Assembly (NCBI RefSeq): GCF_004217285.1
Contig: NZ_SHKS01000001.1
Coordinates: 1 to 64,000 of the forward strand
Direction: 5' to 3'
DNA from: Streptomyces sp. BK239
GTDB taxonomy: Bacteria > Actinomycetota > Actinomycetes > Streptomycetales > Streptomycetaceae
DNA length: 64,000 nt
Shown here: positions 36,471-45,275 of the stretch, in pieces
Layout of the letters: each line of letters begins with the position of its first letter
How positions within the stretch are numbered: the first letter of the stretch is position 1
Position numbers and translations under genes: made by a program
Notes under the pieces: generated by a model
Told to the model about the DNA's origin: nothing
The model's database searches: none
The model's input: only the letters and a program-made list of their open reading frames with translations

Positions 36471-37073
36471 TCAGTCGGCGCCTACGGTGTCGGCCTGCTC
36501 GCCGGCGTCCGGGTCCTCCTGGGCGGCCGCCGAGTCCAGTGCGGCGGTGAGCACGTCCAGGCGCTCCTTCAGTTCGCGGATCTCCTCCAGGTCGAACCCC
36601 GTCGCGCTCACGATCCGGCGCGGCACCCGCAGCGCCCGCTCGCGCAGCTCCGTGCCCTCCCGCGTCAGGCGGACCTCGACCGAGCGTTCGTCGCGCGCAC
36701 TGCGCTCGCGGTGGACGAGACCGGCCGCCTCCAGGCGCTTCAGCAGCGGAGACAGCGTGCCGGAGTCGAGGCGCAGATGCGCGCCGAGCTTCTTGACGGG
36801 CAGCGCGCCCTCCTCCCACAGGACCAGCATCACCAGGTACTGCGGGTAGGTCAGCCCGAGGTCCTTGAGGATCACGCGGTAGACGCCGTTGAAGGCGCGT
36901 GACGCGGCGTGCAGGGAGAAGCAGATCTGGCGGTCCAGCCGGAGCCAGTTCGTCTCGGTGACCGCGGTATGCGCGGCTTCCGTGGCGTCGGCGGCCCCGG
37001 CCTCGACGGCTTCCGGGGCTTCGGTGGCGGCACCCGGAGCGGGGGAGGCGGATGCGGCGGAGCGGGGGGACAT
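36471..37073 (-). CDS. ohrR: MarR-family regulator, OhrR type
   Basis: 200 residues from the ATG at 37073, which has 'ggagg' about 10 nt upstream. An ATG three codons earlier is too close to that site. The first 40 residues are an Ala/Pro/Glu-rich extension. The core 'LRLDRQICFSLHAASRAFN' carries the conserved peroxide-sensing Cys51. The winged helix has 'LGLTYPQYLVMLVLWEEG', 'LGAHLRLDSGTLSPLLKRLE' and 'RDERSVEVRLT'. OhrR represses ohr until oxidised by organic hydroperoxides. The gene diverges from ohr across a perfect operator palindrome. Confidence 0.93.
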   Translation of the reverse strand: MSPRSAASASPAPGAATEAPEAVEAGAADATEAAHTAVTETNWLRLDRQICFSLHAASRAFNGVYRVILKDLGLTYPQYLVMLVLWEEGALPVKKLGAHLRLDSGTLSPLLKRLEAAGLVHRERSARDERSVEVRLTREGTELRERALRVPRRIVSATGFDLEEIRELKERLDVLTAALDSAAAQEDPDAGEQADTVGAD

Positions 37074-37105
37074 CGGGGTCATGCCTCCAGCGTAACTCGG
37101 GCGAG

Positions 37106-37131
37106 CAATTAAGTTGTGCACAACTTAATTG
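37106..37131 (+). promoter_or_regulatory. OhrR operator palindrome
   Basis: A perfect 26-bp inverted repeat with half-site 'caattaagttgtg' lies between ohrR and ohr. It is AT-rich in a very GC-rich context and has the layout of known OhrR operators. It would allow one repressor to control both genes. Confidence 0.88.
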
Positions 37132-37227
37132 TGTGCTCTACTTGTTGTCGTGAGGCCGCCCGGACGCCCCGGTGAATGGGCCGGCCGCCCCTGACCACGC
37201 AGGACTTCCGAGAGGGATGGTTCATCC

Positions 37228-37641
<414 letters not shown>

Positions 37642-37761
37642 TCCTGAAGAGGACCCGGCCTCACAACGGCCGACCGCCGACGCCGGCCCGACCGCCGCCC
37701 GCGGCCGGGCCTGGCGACCGCCGCCGCCCCGGCCCGGACCGCCGCCCCGGCCGGCCCCGGC

Positions 37762-39996
37762 TCACATCGGCGCCAGCACGCCCTCGTCGTCGGCCGGCGA
37801 GGCGGGCGAGGTGGGCGGGAGAACCGCCGTCGGGGTCTGCTCCGGCAGCGGCTCGCCCAGCAGCAGCGTCCGTACGACCCGCTCGGCCGCCCGGCCGTCC
37901 TCCCACACGCAGAACCGCTCCCGGAAGCCCGCCCGCAGCCGCGCCGACTCCTCGTCCCGCCAGCCGCCCGAGGAGAACAGCCAGGTCAGATCCCGGTAGC
38001 TGCGCGAGACATGGCCGGGCGCGTCGGCGGTGATGTCGAAGTAGGCGCCCCGGCTCGCCTTGTAGACGTCCCAGTCGTCGGCGTGGACGACGATCGGCCG
38101 GTCCAGGTTGGCGTAGTCGAACATCAGGGCCGAATAGTCGGTGACCAGCACGTCGGCGGCGAGCATGACGTCCTCGACGTGCGGCTCGTCCGTCGCGTCG
38201 ACCAGGATTCCGCGCCGGTGCAGATCGCTGAGCCCCAGGCCGCGCGCCGGGCCGGTCGCCAGGGACGGGTGCAGCCGCACCACGAGGGTGTGGCCCTCGC
38301 CGAGGTCGGCGGCGAACCGGGCCAGGTCGATCCGGTCCACGTGCCCGCCGCGCCGGTACTCGCGGCGGGTCGGCGCGTACAGCACGACGGTGTGACCGGC
38401 GGGGATTCCCAGCCGTGCGCGCACCGCCGCCCCGTCCGCCGGACCGGCGTTCACCAGCACGTCGTTGCGGGGGCTGCCGGTCCGCACCGACGTGAAGTGG
38501 CACGGATAGGCCCGCTCCCACACCAGCTCGGAGTGCGGGTTGGCGACCAGGCTGTAGTCCCAGCGGTCGGCGCGGCGCAGCATCTGCGGCACGTCCACCC
38601 CGTGCCGGGCACCGGGCTTGGTGAGCAGGTCGGCCGCCATGTACTTCAGCGGGGTGCCCTGGTGGGTGTGGATGTGGACGCTGCCGGGCCGCTTGACCAG
38701 CGTGCCGGGCCAGTTGACGTTGTTGACGAACCAGCCGGCCCGCGCGGTCACCCGCCGGTAGTCGGGGGAGTCCAGCAGCACGTGCTCGACGTCCTCGGGG
38801 AGCAGCGCCGCGGTCTCCTCGTCGCGCACGACCCACACCCCGCGCAGCGCGGGGGCGATCTCGCGGGCCGCGCGGTAGACGGCGGCGGGGTCGCCGAGCA
38901 CGCCGCGGTGCGAGAACGCCGAGTACACGACGAGTTCGCGGTCCGGAGCCCGGCGCGGCCGGGCGGCCGTCAGCCCCCGGCGGGCGCGTCCCGCGGCCGC
39001 CCTGCGCGCCGACGCCCCCCGCCGGGCCAGCTCACGGCCCGCCCGGCCGGTCTGCCGCCGCACCCGGTAGACGGCGTACGGCTGCCGCAGCACCCGCAGT
39101 TCGGCGGGCGTCGGCTCGCCGGGCGGCTGGTGGCGCGCGAACAGCTCGGCGGTGCGGCGGAAGAACTCGGCCTTGTCCTGTGGCGGCAGCCGGTCCGGCT
39201 TGGCGAGGATGTCCAGACAGTGCTCGCCCATCTTGCGGTGCAGATAGGGCCGCCAGGACGCCAGCTCCGGGCGGGAGTCGACGAACGCGAACACCCGCTC
39301 GTACTGGTCGTGGATGTCGAAGTGCTTGCGGCTGGTGGTGGACAGGATGTTGCCCTGCCGGCGCTGGCGGTAGTTCAGGCAGATCCGGTCCAGGGCGGCG
39401 ACGCGCCCGGCGCTGAGCATGACCGGGAACGTCCAGGGGGTGTCCTCGTAGTAGCCGGGCGGGAAGCGGAAGCCGTACTCCTCGACGAAGCCGCGCCGGT
39501 ACACCTTGTTCCACACGACCATCAGCAGGTCGAGGATCTCGGGGCGCTGCGCCGCGGTGAACACGCCGTCCCCGCACTCGGCGAGGATGTGCGCGAGGGC
39601 GTTGCGGCGGGTGCCGCCCCACCAGTACGTGCGCGCGTAGTCGAAGACGAGCACGTCGGGATCGCCGCTCTCGTCGAGCCGGTCGGCCATCGCGTGCAGC
39701 GCGCCCTCGGTGAGGGTGTCGTCGCTGTCGAGGAAGAACAGGTAGTCGCCGCTCGCGTGCGGCAGACCGGCGTTGCGGGCGCGCCCGAGGCCGACGTTCT
39801 CCGGCAGGTGCAGGACCCGCACGCGGTCGTCGCGGGCCGCGTACTCGTCGAGGATCGCGCCGCAGCCGTCGGGTGAGCGGTCGTCGACGGCGATCACCTC
39901 GATGTCGCGGTACGACTGCTCCAGGACCGAGTCGAGGCACTCGCGCAGGAAGCCCTGCACCTTGAAACAGGGGACGATGATGCTGAAGCGAGGCAC
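37762..39996 (-). CDS. Bifunctional GT2 glycosyltransferase / CDP-glycerol glycerophosphotransferase (copy 1)
   Basis: 744 residues, GTG start 9 nt after the previous stop. Residues 1-250 are a GT-A family 2 transferase: 'FSIIVPCFKVQGFLRECLDS', the 'DDRSPDG' motif and 'YLFFLDSDDTLTEGAL' with the DxD-like acidic triad. Residues about 365-720 are a TagF/TarL-like glycerophosphotransferase: 'HTHQGTPLKYMAADLL', 'VLYAPTRREYRRG' and 'DVLVTDYSALMFDYANLDRP'. Such fusions build glycerol- or ribitol-phosphate wall polymers. A basic linker of about 60 residues joins the parts. Closely related to the next gene, from which it probably arose by duplication. Confidence 0.9.
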   Translation of the reverse strand: MPRFSIIVPCFKVQGFLRECLDSVLEQSYRDIEVIAVDDRSPDGCGAILDEYAARDDRVRVLHLPENVGLGRARNAGLPHASGDYLFFLDSDDTLTEGALHAMADRLDESGDPDVLVFDYARTYWWGGTRRNALAHILAECGDGVFTAAQRPEILDLLMVVWNKVYRRGFVEEYGFRFPPGYYEDTPWTFPVMLSAGRVAALDRICLNYRQRRQGNILSTTSRKHFDIHDQYERVFAFVDSRPELASWRPYLHRKMGEHCLDILAKPDRLPPQDKAEFFRRTAELFARHQPPGEPTPAELRVLRQPYAVYRVRRQTGRAGRELARRGASARRAAAGRARRGLTAARPRRAPDRELVVYSAFSHRGVLGDPAAVYRAAREIAPALRGVWVVRDEETAALLPEDVEHVLLDSPDYRRVTARAGWFVNNVNWPGTLVKRPGSVHIHTHQGTPLKYMAADLLTKPGARHGVDVPQMLRRADRWDYSLVANPHSELVWERAYPCHFTSVRTGSPRNDVLVNAGPADGAAVRARLGIPAGHTVVLYAPTRREYRRGGHVDRIDLARFAADLGEGHTLVVRLHPSLATGPARGLGLSDLHRRGILVDATDEPHVEDVMLAADVLVTDYSALMFDYANLDRPIVVHADDWDVYKASRGAYFDITADAPGHVSRSYRDLTWLFSSGGWRDEESARLRAGFRERFCVWEDGRAAERVVRTLLLGEPLPEQTPTAVLPPTSPASPADDEGVLAPM

Positions 39997-40004
39997 TGCT
40001 GGGG

Positions 40005-42209
40005 TCAGCTCCTTACGAAGGTGCGGGCGGCGGGGGCCGGGGTGCGCTCGGCGAGGGGGCGCACGGGCGGGATCGCCTCCGGAGGTTCGCCGAGCAGCAC
40101 CCGCCGCACCACGCGCTCGGCGGCCCGGCCGTCGTCGAACTGGCAGAAACGGGACCGGAACGCGTCCCTGAGGGCCTGGGCCGAGGCCGACGCGTAGGAG
40201 CCGTCCCTGAAGAGGCGCGCCAGCTCCTCGGGCGTCCGGGCGACCGCTCCCGGCGGCTGGGCCATCAGGTCGAAGTACACGCCCCGGGTCTCGGTGTAGA
40301 CGTCCCAGTCGTCGGCGTACACGACGATCGGGCGGTCCAGGTTGGCGTAGTCGAACATGATCGACGAGTAGTCGGTGACCAGGACGTCGGCGGCCAGGCA
40401 GACCTCCTCGGTGGAGCGGTGCCCGGTGACGTCGATGACCCGGCCGGTGCCCGCGCGGGTGCCCCGGTCGTAGAAGTAGTGGGCGCGCAGCAGGACGACG
40501 ACGTCGTCGCCGGCGGCCTCGCAGAACGCCTCCAGGTCCAGGCCGGCGCCGAAGCCGCTCTCGTAGTCGCGGTGGGTCGGCGCGTACAGGACGGCCGTCT
40601 TGCCCTCCGGGACGCCCAGCTCGCGCCGGATCCGGGTGACGTCGTCCGCGGTCGCCGTGCAGAAGACGTCGTTGCGCGGATAGCCGTACTCCAGCTGCTC
40701 GTAGGAGCCGGGGAAGGCGCGCTCCCACATCTGGGTGGAGTGGGTGTTGGAGGAGAGGTTGTAGTCCCAGCGGTCCACCCGGCCCAGGAGTTTGGTGAAG
40801 CTGCCGGTCGCGGCCGCGACCACCGGGTACGTCGACTGGTCGACGCCCATCTTCTTCAGCGGGGTGCCGTGCTGGGTCTGCACGTGCACGCTGCCCGGGC
40901 GTTTGACGACGCCCTCGGCGAAGTTGGCGTTGTTGACGAGGTACTTGGCGCGGGCCAGGACCTGCCAGGCGCGGCGGCTGCCGAGGACGGCGTACTCGAC
41001 CCCGGCGGGCATGGCGTGCGCCTGGTCGGGTTCGACGAGGAACACCTGCCGGATGTGCGGGGCGAGTTCGGCGGCCTTGGCGTGGATCGCCGCCGGGCTG
41101 CAGGCGTAGCCGCGGCCCCAGTAGGCGCAGTACACAGCCAGGTCGGGGTCGATGGGCCGGCGCAGCTGACGCCGGTAGTACAGCCGGGTGCGCAGGCCGG
41201 CGGGGCGCGGGAGGCGCTGGGCGGCGGCCGAGGCCCGCTGGTTCGCGCCGCGCAGCGCGCGGAACGCCGTGTACGCGCCCGCCGCGAGCAGCCGGTGCTG
41301 CACGCCCACGCTGCCGCCGGGCGTGCGGAAGCCGTCCGGCCGGTGCCGGCGGTGCAGTCGGCCGGCCCGGCGGAAGAACGCCCTGCGGCTCGCTCCCGGG
41401 AGCCGCGCCGGATGCGCGGCCGTCCTCAGCACGAGCGCGAAGAGCTGCTCGAACAGCGGCCCCGACCGCCGCTTCGAGAGCCCCTGTTCGGTGGCCGTCC
41501 GCAGCACCAGGTCGACCTGGTCGAGGAGTTCGGCGTGGTGCGCGCCCGGCAGGTTGATCCGGCTGCCCTGTCGGCGCACATGGTGCCGTACGACGACCGA
41601 GCGCAGGACCGCGACGCGCTCCGCCCGCACGGTGACCAGCCCCCCGAAGCCGAGGTCCGTGAAGTGACCTTCGGGGAAGGCGAGTTCGTGCTCGGTGAGG
41701 AAGTCGTGCCGGTAGGCGGTGCCCCACACGGGCAGTTCCACGCCGGTCACCCGGGGGGCTTCGCCGGGGGCGAAGGCGCCCTTGGGGGCCCGCGCCAGCA
41801 GTGGCGCCGCCGGGTTGGCCGGCTCACCCTCCCACCAGGGGGTGCGCTCGTGCTCGGCGTACAGGACGTCGACGTCGCCCGTCCGTGTCAGACGGGCGTC
41901 CAGGGCGGTCAGCGCGCCCGGGGCGAGGGTGTCGTCGCCGTCGAGGAACAGCAGATAGACGCCGGTCGCCGCCCGCATCCCGGTGTTGCGCGCCCCGGCG
42001 AGTCCCGCCGACGGCGGGGAGTGCACCGCCGTCACCCGGGAGTCCCGCTCCGCGTACCCGGCGGCGACGGCCGCGGCCGGGGCGTCCGGTGCGTCGCAGA
42101 CCGGGATCAGCTCGAAGTCGCCGAAGGACTGGGCGAGGACGGAGTCCAGCGCCTGGGACAGCCGGCCCACGACCCCGTGGGACGGGACGATGATGCTGAA
42201 GCGGGGCAT
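40005..42209 (-). CDS. Bifunctional GT2 glycosyltransferase / CDP-glycerol glycerophosphotransferase (copy 2)
   Basis: 734 residues, ATG start with an 'aaagag' upstream. It has the same architecture as its downstream neighbour. The GT2 part (1-250) has 'FSIIVPSHGVVGRLSQALDS' and 'YLLFLDGDDTLAPGAL'. The glycerophosphotransferase part (about 370-715) has 'QTQHGTPLKKMGVDQS', 'VLYAPTHRDYESG' and 'DVLVTDYSSIMFDYANLDRP'. The GT2 half has diverged more (acidic motif 'VCDAPDAP' replaces 'VDDRSPDG'), which suggests a different sugar or weak activity. The pair is an operon and probably extends a teichoic-acid-like polymer. Confidence 0.9.
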   Translation of the reverse strand: MPRFSIIVPSHGVVGRLSQALDSVLAQSFGDFELIPVCDAPDAPAAAVAAGYAERDSRVTAVHSPPSAGLAGARNTGMRAATGVYLLFLDGDDTLAPGALTALDARLTRTGDVDVLYAEHERTPWWEGEPANPAAPLLARAPKGAFAPGEAPRVTGVELPVWGTAYRHDFLTEHELAFPEGHFTDLGFGGLVTVRAERVAVLRSVVVRHHVRRQGSRINLPGAHHAELLDQVDLVLRTATEQGLSKRRSGPLFEQLFALVLRTAAHPARLPGASRRAFFRRAGRLHRRHRPDGFRTPGGSVGVQHRLLAAGAYTAFRALRGANQRASAAAQRLPRPAGLRTRLYYRRQLRRPIDPDLAVYCAYWGRGYACSPAAIHAKAAELAPHIRQVFLVEPDQAHAMPAGVEYAVLGSRRAWQVLARAKYLVNNANFAEGVVKRPGSVHVQTQHGTPLKKMGVDQSTYPVVAAATGSFTKLLGRVDRWDYNLSSNTHSTQMWERAFPGSYEQLEYGYPRNDVFCTATADDVTRIRRELGVPEGKTAVLYAPTHRDYESGFGAGLDLEAFCEAAGDDVVVLLRAHYFYDRGTRAGTGRVIDVTGHRSTEEVCLAADVLVTDYSSIMFDYANLDRPIVVYADDWDVYTETRGVYFDLMAQPPGAVARTPEELARLFRDGSYASASAQALRDAFRSRFCQFDDGRAAERVVRRVLLGEPPEAIPPVRPLAERTPAPAARTFVRS

Positions 42210-43034
42210 TCTGCTCTTTCTCTGTCGGTGGTCGCCGGGACCCGGTCCGCGCGGGCCGCGACGAGCCGTGGGCGTCGGAGGGCTCCCGGAAGGGCAAACG
42301 GCGTCAGAGGCGCACGGTGACGGCGGCGGCGCCGGCGGATCGCGGCTCGGCGGCGAGCGGCGGGCGCGGCTGGGCCCCCGGTGGCGCGGCGGGACGCCGG
42401 ACGCGGGCAGGGACCGCGAGGCCGGTGGACGGGCGCTGCGGGGCCCGGTCCACACCGAGTCGGAGGCGCCGGGCGCGGCCCCGGCGGGGCGGCTCGTGCC
42501 CGGAAGGCGTCCGTGTGTACGGGAGGTGCGCCGAAGGGCCGACGGGAGCGGACGGCCGTAACCGGATCCGGAGCCGCGGTCGGTGGCGGGCTGTGCGGGC
42601 CGCCGCCCGCAGCGCCCGGCGGGCGCGGTGCGTCCTCAGCCGGGTGACGGTGTGCCGCCGCCGGGCCCGGGGCGGGACGGGCGCGCCCGGCATGCCGTGC
42701 TGAGGCCGGGCGGTGGGGGAGCCGAGGCCGTGGGCCCGCCGCCGGCGCGGGCGCACACGAACCCGGGGCGGCACGGAGCCGGGGCGCTCGGGCCGCGGGT
42801 ACCCCCGAACCTCCGACGCGGGGACGGTGACACTGAACCTGGGCAAAACACATCCATGGGTCGGCGCGGGCAGAAGACAGGGCCTTGCCCGGGAACGGCC
42901 GATGGAGTGACTTGGTTACGTTCGCCTACTGCATCCGGGGGACACCGGGTGAACGGCGGGGGCGGCCTGTTGACGGCCCACCCCCTGGGCCGCCATCCTG
43001 TCCGCCCCCTGCCTCACCCCCCTTGCGCCGCCCC
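42210..43034 (-). other. 825-bp region without an intact gene
   Basis: This region separates the transferase pair from the sugar ABC operon. Reading frames stay open only because of GC content and give Arg/Pro/Ala-rich text. Its far end carries the remnant described separately (42785-42846). Near 42910-42950 there is a less GC-rich stretch ('gacttggttacgttcgcc') that could hold a promoter. I see no terminator or RNA gene. Confidence 0.5.
42785..42846 (-). pseudogene. Remnant of the N terminus of a third GT2/TagF-type gene
   Basis: Read on the minus strand from a TTG at 42846, the first residues are 'MPRFSVTVPASEVRG' then 'YPRPERPGSVP'. This aligns with 'VPRFSIIVPCFKVQG' then 'FLRECLDSVLE' of copy 1 if one codon is inserted. 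After about 25 codons the similarity is lost. The position directly upstream of two intact paralogues on the same strand fits a decayed or deleted third copy. A short leader peptide is an alternative. Confidence 0.5.
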
Positions 43035-43931
43035 TTACTTGACCGCGCCGGCCATCACGCCGGACACGAACTGCCGCTGGAACGCGAAGAACACGGCCAG
43101 CGGGATCACCATCGAGATGAACGCGCCGGGCGCCAGCACGTCGATGTTGTTGCCGAACTGCCGTACCTGCGTCTGCAGGGCGACCGTGATCGGCTGGCTG
43201 TCCGCGTCGGTGAACACCAGCGCGACCAGCATGTCGTTCCACACCCACAGGAACTGGAAGATGCCCAGGCTCGCGATGGCCGGACCGCCCAGCGGCATCA
43301 CGACCCTTGCGAACAGGCGCAGTTCGCCCGCGCCGTCGAGGCGGGCCGCCTCCAGCAGCTCACGGGGGATCTCCGCGAAGAAGTTCCGCAGCAGGAACAC
43401 CGCGAACGGCAGACCGAAGCCCACATGGAACAGGATCACCCCGAGTACGGAACCGAACAGGCCGATGCTGCCGAACAGTTCGGCGATCGGGAGCAGCGCC
43501 ACCTGCACGGGCACCACCAACAGGCCGACCACGCCCAGGAACCACCAGTCCCGCCCGGGGAACTCCATCCAGGCGAACGCGTATCCGGCGAGCGAGCCGA
43601 CGACCACCACCAGGATCGTCGCCGGGACCGTGATCAGGGCCGTGTTGACGAGGGAGCCGGTGATGTCGTCGTTCTCCAGCAGCCGCCGGTAGCTGTCCAA
43701 GGTCAGCCGGGACGGCTCCGCGAACACCTTCCACCAGCCGCTCGCGCTCATGTCCTCCGGGGTGCGCAGCGAGGAGATCAGCAGCCCGATGGTCGGCACC
43801 AGCCAGAACAGGCCCACGAGGACGAGGAAGACGCGGACCAGGCCGCCGTTGAGCCTCTCGACGACCCGCGAGGCGAACGACCGCCCGGCTCGCGCGTCCG
43901 TCGTCCCCCCGGTCTCGATGTGGACGATCAC
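43035..43931 (-). CDS. Carbohydrate ABC transporter permease (MalG type)
   Basis: 298 residues, GTG start overlapping the preceding permease by 4 nt (GTGA). It has six hydrophobic segments, from 'VFLVLVGLFWLVPTIGLLISS' to 'APGAFISMVIPLAVFFAFQ'. The EAA loop reads 'EIPRELLEAARLDGAGELRLFARVVMPLGGPA' (core 'EAARLDGAGELRLFARVVMP'), which contacts the ATPase. It is the MalG-like half of a CUT1 sugar importer. No ATPase gene is in the operon, so a shared MsiK-type ATPase elsewhere would energise it, as is usual in Streptomyces. Confidence 0.94.
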   Translation of the reverse strand: MIVHIETGGTTDARAGRSFASRVVERLNGGLVRVFLVLVGLFWLVPTIGLLISSLRTPEDMSASGWWKVFAEPSRLTLDSYRRLLENDDITGSLVNTALITVPATILVVVVGSLAGYAFAWMEFPGRDWWFLGVVGLLVVPVQVALLPIAELFGSIGLFGSVLGVILFHVGFGLPFAVFLLRNFFAEIPRELLEAARLDGAGELRLFARVVMPLGGPAIASLGIFQFLWVWNDMLVALVFTDADSQPITVALQTQVRQFGNNIDVLAPGAFISMVIPLAVFFAFQRQFVSGVMAGAVK

Positions 43932-45271
43932 CGCCGCACCTCCCGCCGCAGCCGACGCACGTTGAACCACATCACCGGGATCACCAGCAGCAGCAGGAAC
44001 ACCGCGATCGCGCTGGCCACGCCCGGCTGGTCCTCGGAGAAGCCCTTGCGGTACAGCTCCAGGGCGAGCACGTTCGCGTCGTCCTGCGAGGAGCCGGGGG
44101 CGATGATGAAGACCAGGTCGAACACCTTCAGCACGTTGATCATCAAGGTGACGGCGACCACCGCGAGAACCGGTGCCAGCAGCGGCACGGTGATCCTGCG
44201 GAACACCTGCCACTCGTTCGCCCCGTCGACCCGCGCCGCCTCCATCAGCTCCCGGGGCACGCTCGCCAGCCCGGCCGCGATCAGCACCATCGCGAAACCC
44301 GCCCACATCCAGATGTACGAGCCGATGATCGCCGGCGTGACCAGTGACGGGCCGAGCCAGTCCACGCCGTTGTACGCCTCCTGGAAGTTGCTCGCGGGCA
44401 GCCGCAGCCGCGCCCCGTCGGCCGCCGCGGGCAGGGTGAAGCTGCCGTCCGCCGCGGCCGTCGTGGAGGCGACCACCCTGCCGTCCTTGACCGCCTCGAT
44501 CCGCATCCCCGGATAGCCCAGCTCGGAGGCGTCCGGCTGCCCCGGCCTGCCGACGCCCTTGCCGCGGGTGAAGTCCTGCCATGTCGAGCCGGTGACCCCG
44601 CCCGGCTTTCCCGCCGGCAGGACGGCCCGCTTCGCGTCGTCCGGCATCAGGTCGGGCGCGACGCCCACCAAGGGCAGCGCCACCGAGTCGCCCATGCGGA
44701 CGGGCGCGCCGGTGACGAACCCGCCGCCCTTCACCGGCTCCAGCGGCGAGTTCCGCCCCGGGTGCGCCTTGGGGAACGCCGACGACTGCGCGAACGTGTC
44801 GTGCACGCCGACCCACACCGCGTTCGCCACGCCCTTGTCCGGGTCCTGGTCGTAGACCAGCCGGAAGATGATGCCGGCGGCGAGCATCGAGATCGCCATC
44901 GGCATGAAGACGACCAGCTTGAACGCCGTTCCCCAGCGCACCCGTTCGGTCAGCACCGCGAAGACCAGACCCAGCGCGGTCGCGACCGTCGGCGCGAACA
45001 CCACCCAGATCACGTTGTTCTTGAGAGCGGTACGGATGCCGTCGTCCGTGAACAGCGTTCCGTAGTTGTCGAATCCGGCGAACCCGTCACCGGACTGGTC
45101 GTAGAGACTGCGCACGAGCGAGTACCCGATCGGGTAGACCACGAGCGCGCCCAGCAGCACCAGGGCGGGCAGCAGGAACAGCGCTGCCACGGTCCAGCGC
45201 GTGCCGGTCACGCTCTTGCGCGACCCGGGGGCGGCGGGGGAGGCGTCCCTCGCCGCCGTGGCGGACGCCAT
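43928..45271 (-). CDS. Carbohydrate ABC transporter permease (MalF type) with large inserted domain
   Basis: 447 residues, about 150 longer than usual CUT1 permeases. The N-terminal helices run to 'AISMLAAGIIFRLVYDQDP' (about 126-144). The expected next segment is found only at about 305-335 ('WLGPSLVTPAIIGSYIWMWAG'). Between them, residues about 155-303 form an extra, mostly polar region with 'MRIEAVKDGRVVASTTAAAD' followed by 'GSFTLPAAADGARLRLP', which resembles a small beta-sandwich. It should face outside the cell. The EAA loop is 'SVPRELMEAARVDGANEWQV'. It starts 4 nt after the binding-protein gene. Confidence 0.92.
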   Translation of the reverse strand: MASATAARDASPAAPGSRKSVTGTRWTVAALFLLPALVLLGALVVYPIGYSLVRSLYDQSGDGFAGFDNYGTLFTDDGIRTALKNNVIWVVFAPTVATALGLVFAVLTERVRWGTAFKLVVFMPMAISMLAAGIIFRLVYDQDPDKGVANAVWVGVHDTFAQSSAFPKAHPGRNSPLEPVKGGGFVTGAPVRMGDSVALPLVGVAPDLMPDDAKRAVLPAGKPGGVTGSTWQDFTRGKGVGRPGQPDASELGYPGMRIEAVKDGRVVASTTAAADGSFTLPAAADGARLRLPASNFQEAYNGVDWLGPSLVTPAIIGSYIWMWAGFAMVLIAAGLASVPRELMEAARVDGANEWQVFRRITVPLLAPVLAVVAVTLMINVLKVFDLVFIIAPGSSQDDANVLALELYRKGFSEDQPGVASAIAVFLLLLVIPVMWFNVRRLRREVRR

Positions 45272-45275
45272 CGCC

